Positions 1 through 9,703 are shown, counted from the first letter of the stretch. The stretch: DNA of 64,000 nucleotides from Minicystis rosea (GCA_001931535.1 CP016211.1:12384377-12448376); one strand, 5' to 3'. Numbers and translations: made by a program. The notes: generated from the sequence alone by a model not told the origin.

Positions 1-759
1 CTCGGGGTGGCCGCCATCTCGATCTTCGGCATCATGGTGGCGATCGTCGCCGGATCGACGTCGCTCCACCGCGAGCTCGAGCAGAAGACGATCTTCCCCA
101 TGCTGGCGCGGCCCATCCGCCGCGGTGAGTACGTGGTGGGGAAGTACCTCGGCACGATGCTCACCATCGTGGTGTTCGTCATGGCCGACGCCGGCTTGGT
201 GCTGCTCTTGTCCTCCGGGCTCGGCGGCCGCCCGCCCGAGCAGATCCTCGGGATCTTCTTCGCCAGCGTCGCCGCGCTCGCCGTCGCCATGTGGCGCTTC
301 CCCAAGGCCCGCACTTATGGGCCGATCCCTTGGGCCGCGGCGCTGCTCGTCGCGGGCATGGTGCTCGCGAGCGTCGCCCCGGAAGAGCGCCGCGTGGTGC
401 TCGGCGGCAGCCTGCTCGCGCTCCTCGAGGTGGGCATCGTCGCGGCGATCGGCCTGCTTTTCTCGTCGTTTTCGACGCCGTTCCTCTCGGCGCTCCTCAC
501 GCTCGGGATGGTGGTCATCGGGCGCTCGGCCGATCAAGCGAAGTACTTCGGGCCGACCGCGCGCGCCATCGCCACGGCCGTGTCGAAGGTCGTGCCCAAC
601 CTTCACGTCTTCGTTCCGCCGCGCCCGCTCTTCACGGGCGAGGTCGCCGGTGTGCCGCTCGCGCCTTACTTGGGCATGGCGGCGGTGTCCGCGGTGGCGT
701 GGTCGGTCGGCCTCCTCGCGGTGGCGGCCTTCATCTTCAAGAAACGCGATTTCCTCTGA
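1..759 (+). CDS. ABC-2 family transporter permease, 5'-truncated
   Basis: The reading frame is open from the first base of the window, so the true start lies upstream. The GTG at 7 is only the first in-frame start codon present. The visible 250 residues hold about six hydrophobic segments. The first is followed by a charged stretch (LHRELEQKTIFPMLARPIRR) of the kind found after the first membrane helix of ABC-2 permeases with a GKYLG signature, as in NosY/CcmB-like subunits. The family makes the membrane channel of an exporter and pairs with an ABC ATPase, which is expected just upstream and is not visible. The next gene starts five bases after the stop, suggesting one transcript. The substrate cannot be told. 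Confidence 0.8.
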   Translation, partial: LGVAAISIFGIMVAIVAGSTSLHRELEQKTIFPMLARPIRRGEYVVGKYLGTMLTIVVFVMADAGLVLLLSSGLGGRPPEQILGIFFASVAALAVAMWRFPKARTYGPIPWAAALLVAGMVLASVAPEERRVVLGGSLLALLEVGIVAAIGLLFSSFSTPFLSALLTLGMVVIGRSADQAKYFGPTARAIATAVSKVVPNLHVFVPPRPLFTGEVAGVPLAPYLGMAAVSAVAWSVGLLAVAAFIFKKRDFL

Positions 760-764
760 CCGTG

Positions 765-1430
765 ATGGCCCCTGGGTCCATTCATCGGATCGTCACCACC
801 GGGCTGTGGGCGCTCGCAGCGCTGGGGCTCGTGATCGGCGCGGCCACGGCGCGCGTGGTGAGCTCGGGCGAGAAGGAGATCGCGCTCTCCACCGCGGGCC
901 TCCGCGCGGGCGACGCGCACGCCGCCGCCGAGCACGCGCGTCGCGCCGCCGGCTGGTACGCGCCGGGCGCGCCGCACGTGCGCGTCGCCTACGAGCGGCT
1001 GCTCGCGTTGGGCACGGCCGCGGAGGGCCTCGGCGATCGCGAGCTCGCGCTCTTCGCCTTCCGCGGCGTGCGCACGGCCGCGCTGGAGACACGCTGGCTC
1101 GTGATCCCGTACGAGGACGATCTGGAGAAGGCCAACCGCGCCATCGCCCGCCTCGCCGCCGATGCGCCGCGCGCTCCCGGCCTGCGCGCCGAGCCTCCGC
1201 TGAAGATCGAGCGCGAGCAGCTCGACGCCTTGGCCCGCGACGAAGCTCCGCGCACCGGTTGGGTCGTCGCGCTCGTGGCCGCTGCCCTCGCTTGGGCCGC
1301 CGGCGCCGTGTGGATGGTTCGCCGCGCCGTCTCGCCGGAAGGCGCCATCCGCTGGCAGCGCGCGCTCCCCGGCGCCGCGATCACGGGCGCCGGCGTGCTG
1401 TTGTGGCTCTTGGCGATCTGGCGGGCGTAG
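765..1430 (+). CDS. Membrane protein of unknown function, partner of the ABC-2 permease
   Basis: A 221-residue protein starting at ATG 765, five bases after the permease stop, so probably cotranscribed. It has one N-terminal hydrophobic segment (about residues 10-30), a largely helical Ala/Arg-rich middle (about 40-165) that reads like a tetratricopeptide-type soluble domain, and two C-terminal hydrophobic segments (about 165-185 and 200-220). No family motif is recognised. The gene order suggests an accessory subunit of the same exporter, but that is inference from position only. The long in-frame extension upstream to 291 overlaps the permease and has shadow-type composition, so it was not used. 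Confidence 0.6.
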   Translation: MAPGSIHRIVTTGLWALAALGLVIGAATARVVSSGEKEIALSTAGLRAGDAHAAAEHARRAAGWYAPGAPHVRVAYERLLALGTAAEGLGDRELALFAFRGVRTAALETRWLVIPYEDDLEKANRAIARLAADAPRAPGLRAEPPLKIEREQLDALARDEAPRTGWVVALVAAALAWAAGAVWMVRRAVSPEGAIRWQRALPGAAITGAGVLLWLLAIWRA

Positions 1431-1477
1431 GCACTACTGCGCGTCTCACATCGTCGACAAACAGAGCCGAAGCGCGT

Positions 1478-2668
1478 TCACCCCGCGTTGGGCGCGGCGC
1501 TCGGCACCTCTCCGGTGCTGGGAGCTTCACGCCGCGCGCTCGATCGCGCGAAGCGATCCTTCAGCTTCAAGAAGGGCGACTCCAGCCAGCGGTACGAGAT
1601 CGCGGCGGTCGCGATCGTGAGCGCGAGCATCAGGAGCGGCGCGGCGGCGTGGTGCGTGATGCGCTGGCTCACCAGGCGAACGAAGAAGAGGTGGAAGACG
1701 TACGCGCCGTACGAGATTTTGCCGACGTACACCGCCGCGCGCGTAGCGAGCACGCTGCGCGGGCCGAGCACCAGCGCGCCGGCGACGATCGCGGTGCAGG
1801 CCACCGCCACCACCGTGTAGGCCATCGAGCCGACGAGCACGCGCGTGAAGAGCGGATCGAGCCGGGCCACGCCGACGATCGCGAAGGCCCCTCCCGCGAG
1901 CGCGATGCGCGCGAGGCTTCGGCTCCAGGCGATGGGGCGCCCGTCGAGGTAGACCGCGAGGAGGATGCCGAGCGCGATGGGGTCGAGCCGCGCGATCGTG
2001 TTCACCCAGACCTCTGGGCCGGTGCCGTCGCCGTGCGCGGCGATGAGCCACGCTCGCGTCGCGATCGCGATCGGCAAGAGCGCGCCGGAGACCCCGAGGA
2101 GCGCGCGCCGCCCGAGCCGGCGCATCACGAGCGGCCAGGAGAGATAGAACTGCTCCTCGATGGACACGCTCCAGAGATGAGCGAGCACCGTCGTTTGCCA
2201 GCCGTGGAGCGCGATCGCCCAGTTCCCCGCGAAGAGCAGGAACGCCGCCGCATAGCCGTGGCTCAGATGCTCGACGAGGAGCACGCGGGGCGCGACGAGG
2301 ATGCCGGCGATGACGAAGACGAAATAGAGCGGCCAAATGCGGAGGATGCGCCGCGCCCAGAAGGCCTTCACGTCCACGGCGCCGCGCGCGCTCCGCTCGC
2401 GGAGGAGGATCTCGGTGATCAGGTAGGCGCTGAGCACGAAGAAGAGATCGACCCCGAACCGCCCGCTGCGGAGGAGCGCCGCGATCCACGGGCCCACGAA
2501 CGAGCCGAACCTCCGCAGCCAGATCTCGTCGGGCGTGCCGTGGAACGCGTGCGCCACGAAGACGGCGAGGAAGGCGAGGCAGCGCACTCCATCGAGCTCG
2601 GGCCGGTAGAAGCCACCCGTGGGGCGGGCCCGGCCCTTCACCTCGCCGCTGGGATGCTCGCTCGGCAT
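1478..2668 (-). CDS. Acyltransferase 3 family (OafA/YrhL-like) membrane protein
   Basis: A 396-residue integral membrane protein with about ten hydrophobic segments. It has the family hallmarks: ELDGVRCLAFLAVFVAHAF near residue 25, FGVDLFFVLSAYLI near 72, and WSVSIEEQFYLSWPL near 165. Family members transfer acetyl or other acyl groups to sugars of lipopolysaccharide, exopolysaccharide or peptidoglycan from the cytoplasmic face. The length is usual for the family. The C-terminal 35 residues are polar and probably cytoplasmic. The gene stands alone, 54 bases downstream of the Cys-rich lipoprotein gene on the same strand. The exact substrate cannot be told from sequence. Confidence 0.9.
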   Translation of the reverse strand: MPSEHPSGEVKGRARPTGGFYRPELDGVRCLAFLAVFVAHAFHGTPDEIWLRRFGSFVGPWIAALLRSGRFGVDLFFVLSAYLITEILLRERSARGAVDVKAFWARRILRIWPLYFVFVIAGILVAPRVLLVEHLSHGYAAAFLLFAGNWAIALHGWQTTVLAHLWSVSIEEQFYLSWPLVMRRLGRRALLGVSGALLPIAIATRAWLIAAHGDGTGPEVWVNTIARLDPIALGILLAVYLDGRPIAWSRSLARIALAGGAFAIVGVARLDPLFTRVLVGSMAYTVVAVACTAIVAGALVLGPRSVLATRAAVYVGKISYGAYVFHLFFVRLVSQRITHHAAAPLLMLALTIATAAISYRWLESPFLKLKDRFARSSARREAPSTGEVPSAAPNAG

Positions 2669-2722
2669 GGCGTCGTTCGACTCGGATTGTTGCGCGCTCG
2701 GCCGCGTCGGTTCACGCGGGGA

Positions 2723-4120
2723 TCACTGGCATCGCTTGAACGGTGTGCCGGTGCACTGCTTGCTGTCGCAGTCGTTGTTCGTGCGGCACGCCGCGCCGGC
2801 CGGCGCCAGGCAGTTCCCGCCGGAGCACGACGCGCAGTCGGCCGTGGTGCAGGAGACGCAGACGTTGCTGCTGCTGCAGAGGTGGCTGAAGCAGTCGCCC
2901 TGGCCGAGGCAGCTCCCGCCCGGGTTGTGCAGCAGCGTGCAGTAGCCGAAGTTGCAGGCGTTCTCGAAGCAGTCCGCGGCGGCCGCGCAGAACGAGCCGG
3001 GCGGCAGGTTGCACACGCCCGCGTTGCACGCCGAGTTCGGGCCGCAGTCCGGCGTCGTCGCGCAGGCCTTGCATTGTCCCTGCGCGCACAGGCCGCTCGA
3101 GCACTCCATGTTCCAGGTGCAGGCGTCGCCGTTCTTGAACTTGCAGTAGCCGGCCGCGCAGTTGCCGTTGAAGCACTCGACATTGGTCGCGCAGGTCTGG
3201 CCGACCGCCTTCTTCGCCGCGAGGTTCTGGCACGCGCCCGCGCCGTCGCACACCTTGCCGCCGCCGCAGGTCGGCGTCCCGTCGAGGCCCGACGGGATGA
3301 CGGTGCACGTCCCCTCGTGCTGAGGCAGCGTGCACGACGCGCACGATCCGCTGCACGCCATGTTGCAGCAGATGCCGCTGACGCATGCGCCGCTCGTGCA
3401 ATCGCCGTTGCCGCCGCAGCTCTTGCCGTTGTCGCATTTCCCGCAGCTCCCGCCGCAGTCCACGCCCGACTCGTCGCCGTTCTTCGTCCCGTCGTTGCAG
3501 GCCGTGCACTTGCCGTTCGTGCATTCGGTCGCCGGGGCCGCGCAGTCGTTCACCGACGTGCAGCCCTTCGTGAGGCCGCAGGTCTTGCCGCAGCTCCCGC
3601 CGCAGTCGACGTCCGTCTCGTCGCCGTCCTTCGCGCCGTTGGTGCAGCTCGCGCACGTGCCGCCCACGCACATGAAGCCGTTGCCACAGCCGAAGGTCGT
3701 GGTCCCGTCCACGAAACAGCCCACGCACGCGCCGTTCGGATCGCACACGCCCGACTTGTCGATGCAGGGCATGCCCTTCTGGACCGGTGTGCTCTGGCAG
3801 TTGCCGGAGACGCAGGACCACGTCGCGCAGTCCGTGTCGTTGCCGCAATCCGCGGCCACGGTGCAGACCCCGCCGCTGCTCGAGCTCGAGGTGGTGCTGG
3901 ACGTGGTGCTGCCCGTCGCGGTGGTGGTGCTGCTCGTCGTCGTGGCGCTGCTCGTCGTGCCGCCCGTGCCTCCTCCGCCGCCGGTGCCGGTGCCGAGGCC
4001 GTTCGAGCTCAGGAAGCAGCCGCTCGGGCCGGCGGCGAGCGCCGCACCGAAGATCGCCACGAGCGCCGTCGCGCTCAGCGTCGCTTGCCACCGCCCCGTG
4101 TGTTTGCTTTGCGAAGCCAT
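2723..4120 (-). CDS. Cysteine-rich secreted lipoprotein with Ser/Thr tether
   Basis: A 465-residue protein. The start at 4120 is chosen because GAGGTG lies just upstream and a lipoprotein signal follows (hydrophobic residues 15-33, then GPSGC). After the Cys comes a Gly/Thr/Ser tether of about 50 residues, then a body with very many evenly spaced cysteines. Two modules have the form NGxxDGDExxVDCGGSCGK. That pattern is common in extracellular Cys-rich repeats of myxobacteria and is probably disulfide-bonded. The protein is expected to sit on the outer membrane or cell surface. No catalytic motif is seen, and its role is unknown (adhesion or structure is a guess). An in-frame extension to 4273 lacks signal-peptide character. 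Confidence 0.75.
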   Translation of the reverse strand: MASQSKHTGRWQATLSATALVAIFGAALAAGPSGCFLSSNGLGTGTGGGGGTGGTTSSATTTSSTTTATGSTTSSTTSSSSSGGVCTVAADCGNDTDCATWSCVSGNCQSTPVQKGMPCIDKSGVCDPNGACVGCFVDGTTTFGCGNGFMCVGGTCASCTNGAKDGDETDVDCGGSCGKTCGLTKGCTSVNDCAAPATECTNGKCTACNDGTKNGDESGVDCGGSCGKCDNGKSCGGNGDCTSGACVSGICCNMACSGSCASCTLPQHEGTCTVIPSGLDGTPTCGGGKVCDGAGACQNLAAKKAVGQTCATNVECFNGNCAAGYCKFKNGDACTWNMECSSGLCAQGQCKACATTPDCGPNSACNAGVCNLPPGSFCAAAADCFENACNFGYCTLLHNPGGSCLGQGDCFSHLCSSSNVCVSCTTADCASCSGGNCLAPAGAACRTNNDCDSKQCTGTPFKRCQ

Positions 4121-4342
4121 GCCATCACCTCGAACGAGAAGCGCCGTGTCGTCCGAGTCTCGCCGATCGCACCGGAAAGGGAAAGCCGTCGGCGACCCCG
4201 GCCGAACCAGCGCCCCGCGGAGCGGCGCATCATCATCCGGCGTCGCCCAGGGACGGCGCGTGCGTCGGATCACCGTGTTGCAGAAGGCGACAGCGGTGCG
4301 GACAGCTCGAGGAATGGAAGGCGAAACGGGCTCACCCGTGAT

Positions 4343-5251
4343 TCAGCCCGGCAGATGGAACGTGGCCCGTGCCTTTTCGGCGCTCGGGCCGGAGCCGCTC
4401 ATCACGATGCGGAGGAGCTCGTTCCACATCACGGTGATGTACGGGTAGCGCTGGTCGCGATCGACCGCGAGCGTGCGCGCCACCCACACGTCGATCTCGG
4501 GGGACAGCTCGGGGCGGATGGGCGAGAGCCGCGGGCGTGCGTCCTTGAGCACCTTCATGAAGAGGTCGAGGTGGCTCGGGGCCGAGAAGGGCACGTGCCC
4601 CGCGAGGCAGCGGAAGATGACCGCGCCCAACGAGTACACGTCGAGGCGGTGATCGAGCTCCTGCGCGCGCCACACCTCGGGCGCGATGTAGCTCGGCGAG
4701 CCGGCGATCATGCCGACTTGGGTGAGCTGCTCGGCGCCCGCCATCTTCACCAAACCGAAGTCCATGAGGCGCACGCCGCCGCCCGCGTCCGCCGCGATGC
4801 GGAAGATGTTCGCCGGCTTGACGTCGCGGTGGATGATGCCCTTGCCGTGCGCGGTGTGCAGCGCGCGGGCCACGGGATCGAGGGTGCGCAGCACCTCGAA
4901 GGCGCTCATGCGATCGTCGAAGCTCTCGACGTCGGCGAGGTGATCCTCGAGCGTCTCGCCGTCGAGCATCTCCATCACCATGAAGACGAAGCCTTCGGCG
5001 TCGGTGCCGAAGCCGTGCACGCGCACCACGCTCTCGCCCCACAAAAGCCGCAGCGACTGCGCTTCGCGCCACAGCCGCACCGCGTATTGCGGGTCGTCCG
5101 AGATGTTCTGGCGCAGCACCTTGAGCGCGACCGGCTCGTTCGTCTGCGTGTCGACCGCGCGGAAGACGACGCCGTGCCCACCTCGGCCGAGCTCCTTGCC
5201 GAGGAGGTAGCGGCCGTCGATGATCTGCCCTTCCTTCGGATCCCCGCTCAC
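4343..5251 (-). CDS. Serine/threonine protein kinase (catalytic domain only)
   Basis: A eukaryote-like kinase of about 302 residues. It has the Gly-rich loop GRGGHGVVF, the VALK lysine, the catalytic loop HRDVKPAN, the DFG motif in LMDFGLVK, and an SPSYIAPE activation segment. The kinase domain fills almost the whole protein, and there is no membrane segment or sensor domain, so it should be cytosolic. The start is uncertain. The frame is open to ATG 5380, but the extra 43 residues are Arg/Pro-rich and unlike the family. GTG 5251 has GAGGGC just upstream and begins eight residues before the domain. It is divergent from the recombinase gene. Its target is unknown. Confidence 0.88.
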   Translation of the reverse strand: MSGDPKEGQIIDGRYLLGKELGRGGHGVVFRAVDTQTNEPVALKVLRQNISDDPQYAVRLWREAQSLRLLWGESVVRVHGFGTDAEGFVFMVMEMLDGETLEDHLADVESFDDRMSAFEVLRTLDPVARALHTAHGKGIIHRDVKPANIFRIAADAGGGVRLMDFGLVKMAGAEQLTQVGMIAGSPSYIAPEVWRAQELDHRLDVYSLGAVIFRCLAGHVPFSAPSHLDLFMKVLKDARPRLSPIRPELSPEIDVWVARTLAVDRDQRYPYITVMWNELLRIVMSGSGPSAEKARATFHLPG

Positions 5252-5545
5252 GCTGCCCTCGAAGCCCAATGTATGCGAGTTGCGGGCGGGCGGCGATTTT
5301 CCGTGCCTCGGGCGGCGCCGGCCGCTTCGGCGAGACTCGGGCGATCCGCATGCCGGCGCCGGGCACGCGATCGATTTCATCGGTCACCCCTCGTGGGATG
5401 CGCGCTCCGCGGCGAACGCCGCTCGTGCCACGGGCTCGTCCGGTCGGCGTGGAGGGGGCCGGGCGCGGCCGCTCTTGGGAGGCCGCTGCCTGCGAGACCC
5501 TTCCTTCCTTTGCCCCCCGAGGGGCCGCGGTGGTACGCAGCCCCC
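5252..5545. other. Divergent intergenic region, no gene seen
   Basis: This 294-base gap lies between the starts of the kinase (minus) and recombinase (plus) genes and must hold both promoters. No clear -35/-10 pair, hairpin or operator could be picked out. If the kinase really starts at 5380 instead of 5251, the gap shrinks accordingly. Confidence 0.4.
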
Positions 5546-6502
5546 GTGGCCGCCGCGAAGAAGGAACCGCTCCGCCCAGCCATCGCGCGCTTCGTCGCGC
5601 ACCTCGCCGAGGAGCGGCGCGCGTCGCCGCACACGGCCGCCGCGTATCGCCGTGATCTGGAGCAGCTCGCGGTCTTCGTCGACGAGAAGCGCCCGGCCGC
5701 CGGCCCGAGCGACCTCGACATCTTCGTGCTCCGCGGCTACCTCGGCAAGCTCGCGCGCACTCACTCGCCGGCCTCGGTGGCCCGCAAAATCGCGGCGGTT
5801 CGCGCGTTCCTCCGCTGGCTCATGCGCCGGGGCGAGGTCGAGAAGAACGTCGCGCAGGAGCTCGCGCTCCCCAAGGTCCGCAAGCCGCTGCCGACGTTCC
5901 TCAACGTCGACGCGGCCGCCGAGGTCGTCACCACGCCCGACGAAGACTCCGCCGAAGGGCTGCGTGATCGCGCCGTGATGGAGACGCTCTACGGCGCCGG
6001 CCTCCGCGTCTCCGAGCTCTGCGGCCTCGATCTCGGCGACGTCGACACCGACTCCGAGGACATCGGCTCGGTCCGCGTCCTCGGCAAGGGGAGCAAGGAG
6101 CGCGTGGTCCCGCTCGGATCCGCGGCCGTGAAGGCCATCCGTCGCTACCTCGAGCATCGCGACGAGCTCACCGATCCCAAGACCGGCGTCCGCGATCCGC
6201 GCGCGCTCTTCCTCTCGAAGCGGGGCGCGCGCCTCGGCGTGCGGCGCGTGCAGCACCTCGTGCATCGCTACGGCGCGCTCGGCGCGGGCCGCGCGGATCT
6301 GCACCCGCACGCGCTCCGCCACACCTGCGCGACCCACCTGCTCGACGGCGGCGCCGATCTGCGCGCCATCCAGAAGATGCTCGGACACGCCAGCTTGGCG
6401 ACCACGCAGCGGTATACGCACGTGTCCATCGATCACCTCATGAAGGTCTACGACGCCGCTCACCCGCTGGCGAAGCGGCGCGCGGCCGGGAGGGCGCGAT
6501 GA
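5546..6502 (+). CDS. xerC: Site-specific tyrosine recombinase, XerC/XerD type
   Basis: A 318-residue recombinase with an N-terminal SAM-like core-binding domain (about residues 8-95) and a C-terminal catalytic domain. All catalytic residues can be seen: Arg in GAGLRVSELCGL, Lys in GKGSKERVVPL, HxxR in HALRHTCATH, His in MLGHASLATT and Tyr in QRYTH. XerC and XerD resolve chromosome dimers at dif. Which of the two this is cannot be settled here. The start is the GTG at 5546; the frame stays open far upstream, but that stretch is antisense shadow of the genes at 1478-5251. The stop overlaps the next ATG by four bases (ATGA), implying translational coupling with the sulfatase-like gene. Confidence 0.9.
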   Translation: MAAAKKEPLRPAIARFVAHLAEERRASPHTAAAYRRDLEQLAVFVDEKRPAAGPSDLDIFVLRGYLGKLARTHSPASVARKIAAVRAFLRWLMRRGEVEKNVAQELALPKVRKPLPTFLNVDAAAEVVTTPDEDSAEGLRDRAVMETLYGAGLRVSELCGLDLGDVDTDSEDIGSVRVLGKGSKERVVPLGSAAVKAIRRYLEHRDELTDPKTGVRDPRALFLSKRGARLGVRRVQHLVHRYGALGAGRADLHPHALRHTCATHLLDGGADLRAIQKMLGHASLATTQRYTHVSIDHLMKVYDAAHPLAKRRAAGRAR

Positions 6503-8783
6503 GCACGCGCGTGCGCGCGTCGCTGGATCGGGTGTGCCGCAGCGTGCTCGGCGCATCGGTGTGCGCGCTCGGCGCGAGCCTCCTCGACGCCACGTGGGCG
6601 CGCTCCGCGGCCTCGGCGCGCGCGGGGAGCGCGGTGTACCTCGCCGACGCGGGCCTGCTCGCGCCGGTCGCCGTCGGCGTCGGCGTGGCCGCGGGGATCG
6701 CGGGGCTCGTCGTGAGCCCGCACGCGCCGCCCACGCTGAAGCAAGGGATCGCCGCGTTGCGCGTGCGCGCCGCGGGCCGCGCGGCGGACTTGGCCGCCTT
6801 CGTTCCGCTCGTGGTCCTGTGCGCGTTCTTCTGGGCCACGCTCTCGGCGCACCTCACGCGTGCCCTGCTCGCGGTGGAGGTGCGGCCGCTCTTGTGCGGC
6901 GTGGCCATCGCCGCGGCCACGCTCGCCATCGCGCTCCTCGCGGGCCTCGCCGTGCTCGCGCTCACGCCCCCGCTCCGGCACACGCTGGCGACCGCGAGCG
7001 AGGCGCGGCCCGCGTGCGTCGACCCGGCGGTGACCGGCGGCGTCGCCGTGCTCGCGGCCGCGGCGATGCTCGCCTTCGGCATCGCCACGGGCACGATCTC
7101 CGGCGACGGCGGCTTCTTCGGCATCTGGGGCATCTTCAAGCGCCCGGAGCTCGATCTGCGCGCGGTCGCGATCCTCCTCGCCATCGCGCTCGCCGGCTTC
7201 TTCGCGCCCGGCGCGGTCCCGCGCGCGCGCGCTTCACTCTCGCTCGCGTTGGGCGCGCTCCCGCTCCTGCTCACGCTGCGCGCGGCCGCCGCGCTCAACG
7301 ACGCGCCCGCGGTGGCGCAGGCCATCGATCGCGGCGCCCCGCTGGGCAAGCCCGCGCTCGCGGTGCTGCGCAAGCTCACCGATCGCGATCACGACGGCTT
7401 CTCCCCTTACTTCGCGGGCGGCGACTGCAACGATCACGATGCCCACATCAACCCCGCGGCCACCGAGATCCCGGACAACGGCATCGACGAAGATTGCTCC
7501 GGCGAGGACCTGCACCTCACCCCGATCAAGAAGCCCGCGACGCCCAAGCCCGTGGCCTCCGGGACGGCCTCCGCGGCGCCCAGCGGCTCGGCCGCGCCGT
7601 CGTCGCGCACCGCGATCCCGTCGGATCTGAACCTGATCCTCGTCACCATCGACACCACGCGCGCCGAGCTCGGCTACGCCGGCAACCCGCACGCGCTCTC
7701 GCCCAACATCGACAAGCTCGCGGCGCGCGGGATCGTCTTCGACAAGGCGTACTCGCTGGCGTCGTACACGGGCAAGAGCGTGGGCCCGATGCTGATCGGC
7801 AAGTACGGGAGCGAGACGCACCGCAACTGGGGGCACTCCAACTCGTTCACGAAGGAAGACACCTTCGTCCAGCAGCGCCTGCAGAAGGCGGGCATCCACA
7901 CCATGGCGGTGCACGCGCTCAACTACTTCGGCGCGCAGAGCGGGATGAACCGCGGCTTCGACAAGGTCGACATGACGGCCGCGGGCGAAGGCACCATCAA
8001 GGACATGGAGAACAGCGCCAGCGGCGACAAGCTCAGCGACGCCGCGCTCAAGCTGCTCGGCAAGGCCGAGCACACCGACAAGCGCTTCTTCATGTGGATG
8101 CACTACCTCGATCCGCACGCGGATTACCTCTTCCACAAGGAGCTCCCCGAGTTCGGCAAGTCGCAACGCGACGTGTACGACGGCGAGATCGCCTTCGTCG
8201 ACAAGCACCTCGGCCGCGTGCTCGACGCGATCGCCGCCGCGCCTTGGGGCAAGAAGACGGCGATCATCATCACCAGCGATCACGGCGAAGCCTTCGGCGA
8301 GCACAAGATGTGGCGCCACGGGTTCGAGCTCTGGGAGGAGCTGATCCGCGTCCCGCTCGTGATCTACGTGCCGGGCATGGATCCGGGGCACGTCACGGTT
8401 CGGCGCAGCGCCATCGATCTGGTGCCCACCATCCTCGAGCTGATGGGCATCCCCGCGCCGCCCGCCGGGGACACGCGCGATTCCCTCCAGGGTGTGTCCT
8501 TGATGCCCGACGTGATGAGCCCCGCGTCGGCCGAGGCGCGCGACGTCTTCGTCGACATGCCGGACGGCCCTACAACGATCCGCGGCGCGCGCTGATCCAC
8601 GGTGACCTCAAGCTCATCGTCTCCAACGGCGTGGGCCACGAGCTCTACGATCTCGCCAAGGATCCCGAGGAGCGACAGAACCTCTGGGACGACGGCGGCC
8701 CGGCCGCGCAGGAGATCGCGTCGCTCTATGCGCTGCAGAAGACCAAGCTGCGCGAGGTCCGCGTCACCGGCGAGAAGAAGTGA
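6499..8783 (+). CDS. Membrane sulfatase-like hydrolase/transferase with MopE motif, frameshifted near its 3' end
   Basis: The N-terminal third has about eight hydrophobic segments. A MopE-type metal-binding motif follows (DRDHDGF, GGDCND, DNGIDEDCSG, about residues 294-335), then an alkaline-phosphatase-superfamily domain (ILVTIDTTRAE, a MWMHYLDPH segment, and TSDHGEAFGEH). The usual sulfatase CxPxR is absent. The matching place reads YTGKS, so Thr or Ser may be the nucleophile, as in phosphoglycerol and phosphoethanolamine transferases. The frame ends early at 8595, but the +1 frame carries on with a normal family C-terminus (HGDLKLIVSNG, LYDLAKDPEERQNL) to a stop at 8783. One C missing at 8568-8570 explains this. 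The start overlaps the recombinase stop. Confidence 0.8.
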
Positions 8784-8791
8784 CTGTTCGC

Positions 8792-8819
8792 GCGTGACGC
8801 AGAGCATCGCGCGTCACGC
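8792..8819 (+). terminator. Hairpin after the sulfatase-like gene
   Basis: A perfect 9-base inverted repeat (GCGTGACGC / GCGTCACGC) with a 10-base loop begins eight bases after the restored stop at 8783. There is no T run. Its place supports 8783 as the real gene end. Confidence 0.55.
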
Positions 8820-9001
8820 TGCTGCCACGAGCCACGGCGAAGCAGCCACAATCGACGGCGATTCACCTCACCGTCGCGCACGCCTGCACGTCGCGCCTTG
8901 CGATTTCATTGTTGCAACGCCCGCTCGCTCGCGCGTGCGCGCGACATTTCCCGTTCGAGCGGGCTTCCTATGACGTGCCCATTCCCCTACGATCCGGCCG
9001 C

Positions 9002-9703
9002 ATGTTGCCTCCGACGGCGATCGCCTTCGACCTCGACGGCACGCTGATCGACAGCCGCGGTGACATCGTCGCGGCCATGAATCACGCGTTGATCCGGACC
9101 GGCCGGGCCCCGTTGCCCGGGCCGGTGATCGTGCGCTTCGTGGGCGACGGAGCGCGCGCGCTGTGTGCGCGATCGGCGCAGCTCCCCGAGCATTCGGACG
9201 AGGTGTCTCAGCTCGTCGATCTCTTCGTCGACTACTACACGGATCACCCGATCGACTTCACTCGTTGGTCTCCGGCCGCGCAGGAGACGCTCGAGATCTT
9301 CGCCGAAGAGATGCCGGATCTGGTGCTCGGCGTCTGTACCAACAAGCCGCGCCCCACGACGGAGGCGGTGCTCGGCGCGCTCGGGATTCGCACGCGCTTC
9401 CGCGGGCTCGTGGCCGGCGGTGATCTGCCCGAGAAGAAGCCCGCTCCGGGGCCGCTCCTCCTCCTCGCCAAGCTGCTCCGCGTCGCGCCCGAGACGGTGG
9501 TGATGGTGGGCGACGGCCCGCAGGACGTGGAGTGCGCGCGTCGCGCCGGCATGCGCTCGGTGGCCGTCGACTCGGGCTTCAGCTCGCGCGAGCGCCTGCT
9601 CGCGGCCCGTCCGGACGTGCTCCTGCGCTCGCTCTCGGAGCTCCCGGATGTGATCCGTCGTTGGCGCGACGCGACCGCGCGCGTGTCGATCGCGACGCGG
9701 TAG
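9002..9703 (+). CDS. HAD-family hydrolase, phosphoglycolate phosphatase-like
   Basis: A 233-residue HAD hydrolase of the Gph/PGMB class. Motif I is FDLDGTLIDS (nucleophile and acid/base Asp), motif II is CTNKP, motif III is the Lys of EKKPAP, and motif IV is GDGPQDVECARRAG. A four-helix cap lies between motifs I and II (about residues 20-85). Such enzymes remove phosphate from 2-phosphoglycolate or other small sugar phosphates in the cytosol, and the cap sequence does not settle the substrate. ATG 9002 is chosen because it sits six residues before motif I; the open frame upstream to 8909 is low-quality sequence. The gene stands alone and converges with the next gene. Confidence 0.85.
   Translation: MLPPTAIAFDLDGTLIDSRGDIVAAMNHALIRTGRAPLPGPVIVRFVGDGARALCARSAQLPEHSDEVSQLVDLFVDYYTDHPIDFTRWSPAAQETLEIFAEEMPDLVLGVCTNKPRPTTEAVLGALGIRTRFRGLVAGGDLPEKKPAPGPLLLLAKLLRVAPETVVMVGDGPQDVECARRAGMRSVAVDSGFSSRERLLAARPDVLLRSLSELPDVIRRWRDATARVSIATR

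Noticed and set aside
125..5545. Very long open frame on the plus strand before the recombinase start
   Set aside because: It runs antisense to, or in another frame of, five well-supported genes (Arg/Ala/His-rich shadow composition). Only the part from 5546 has family motifs.
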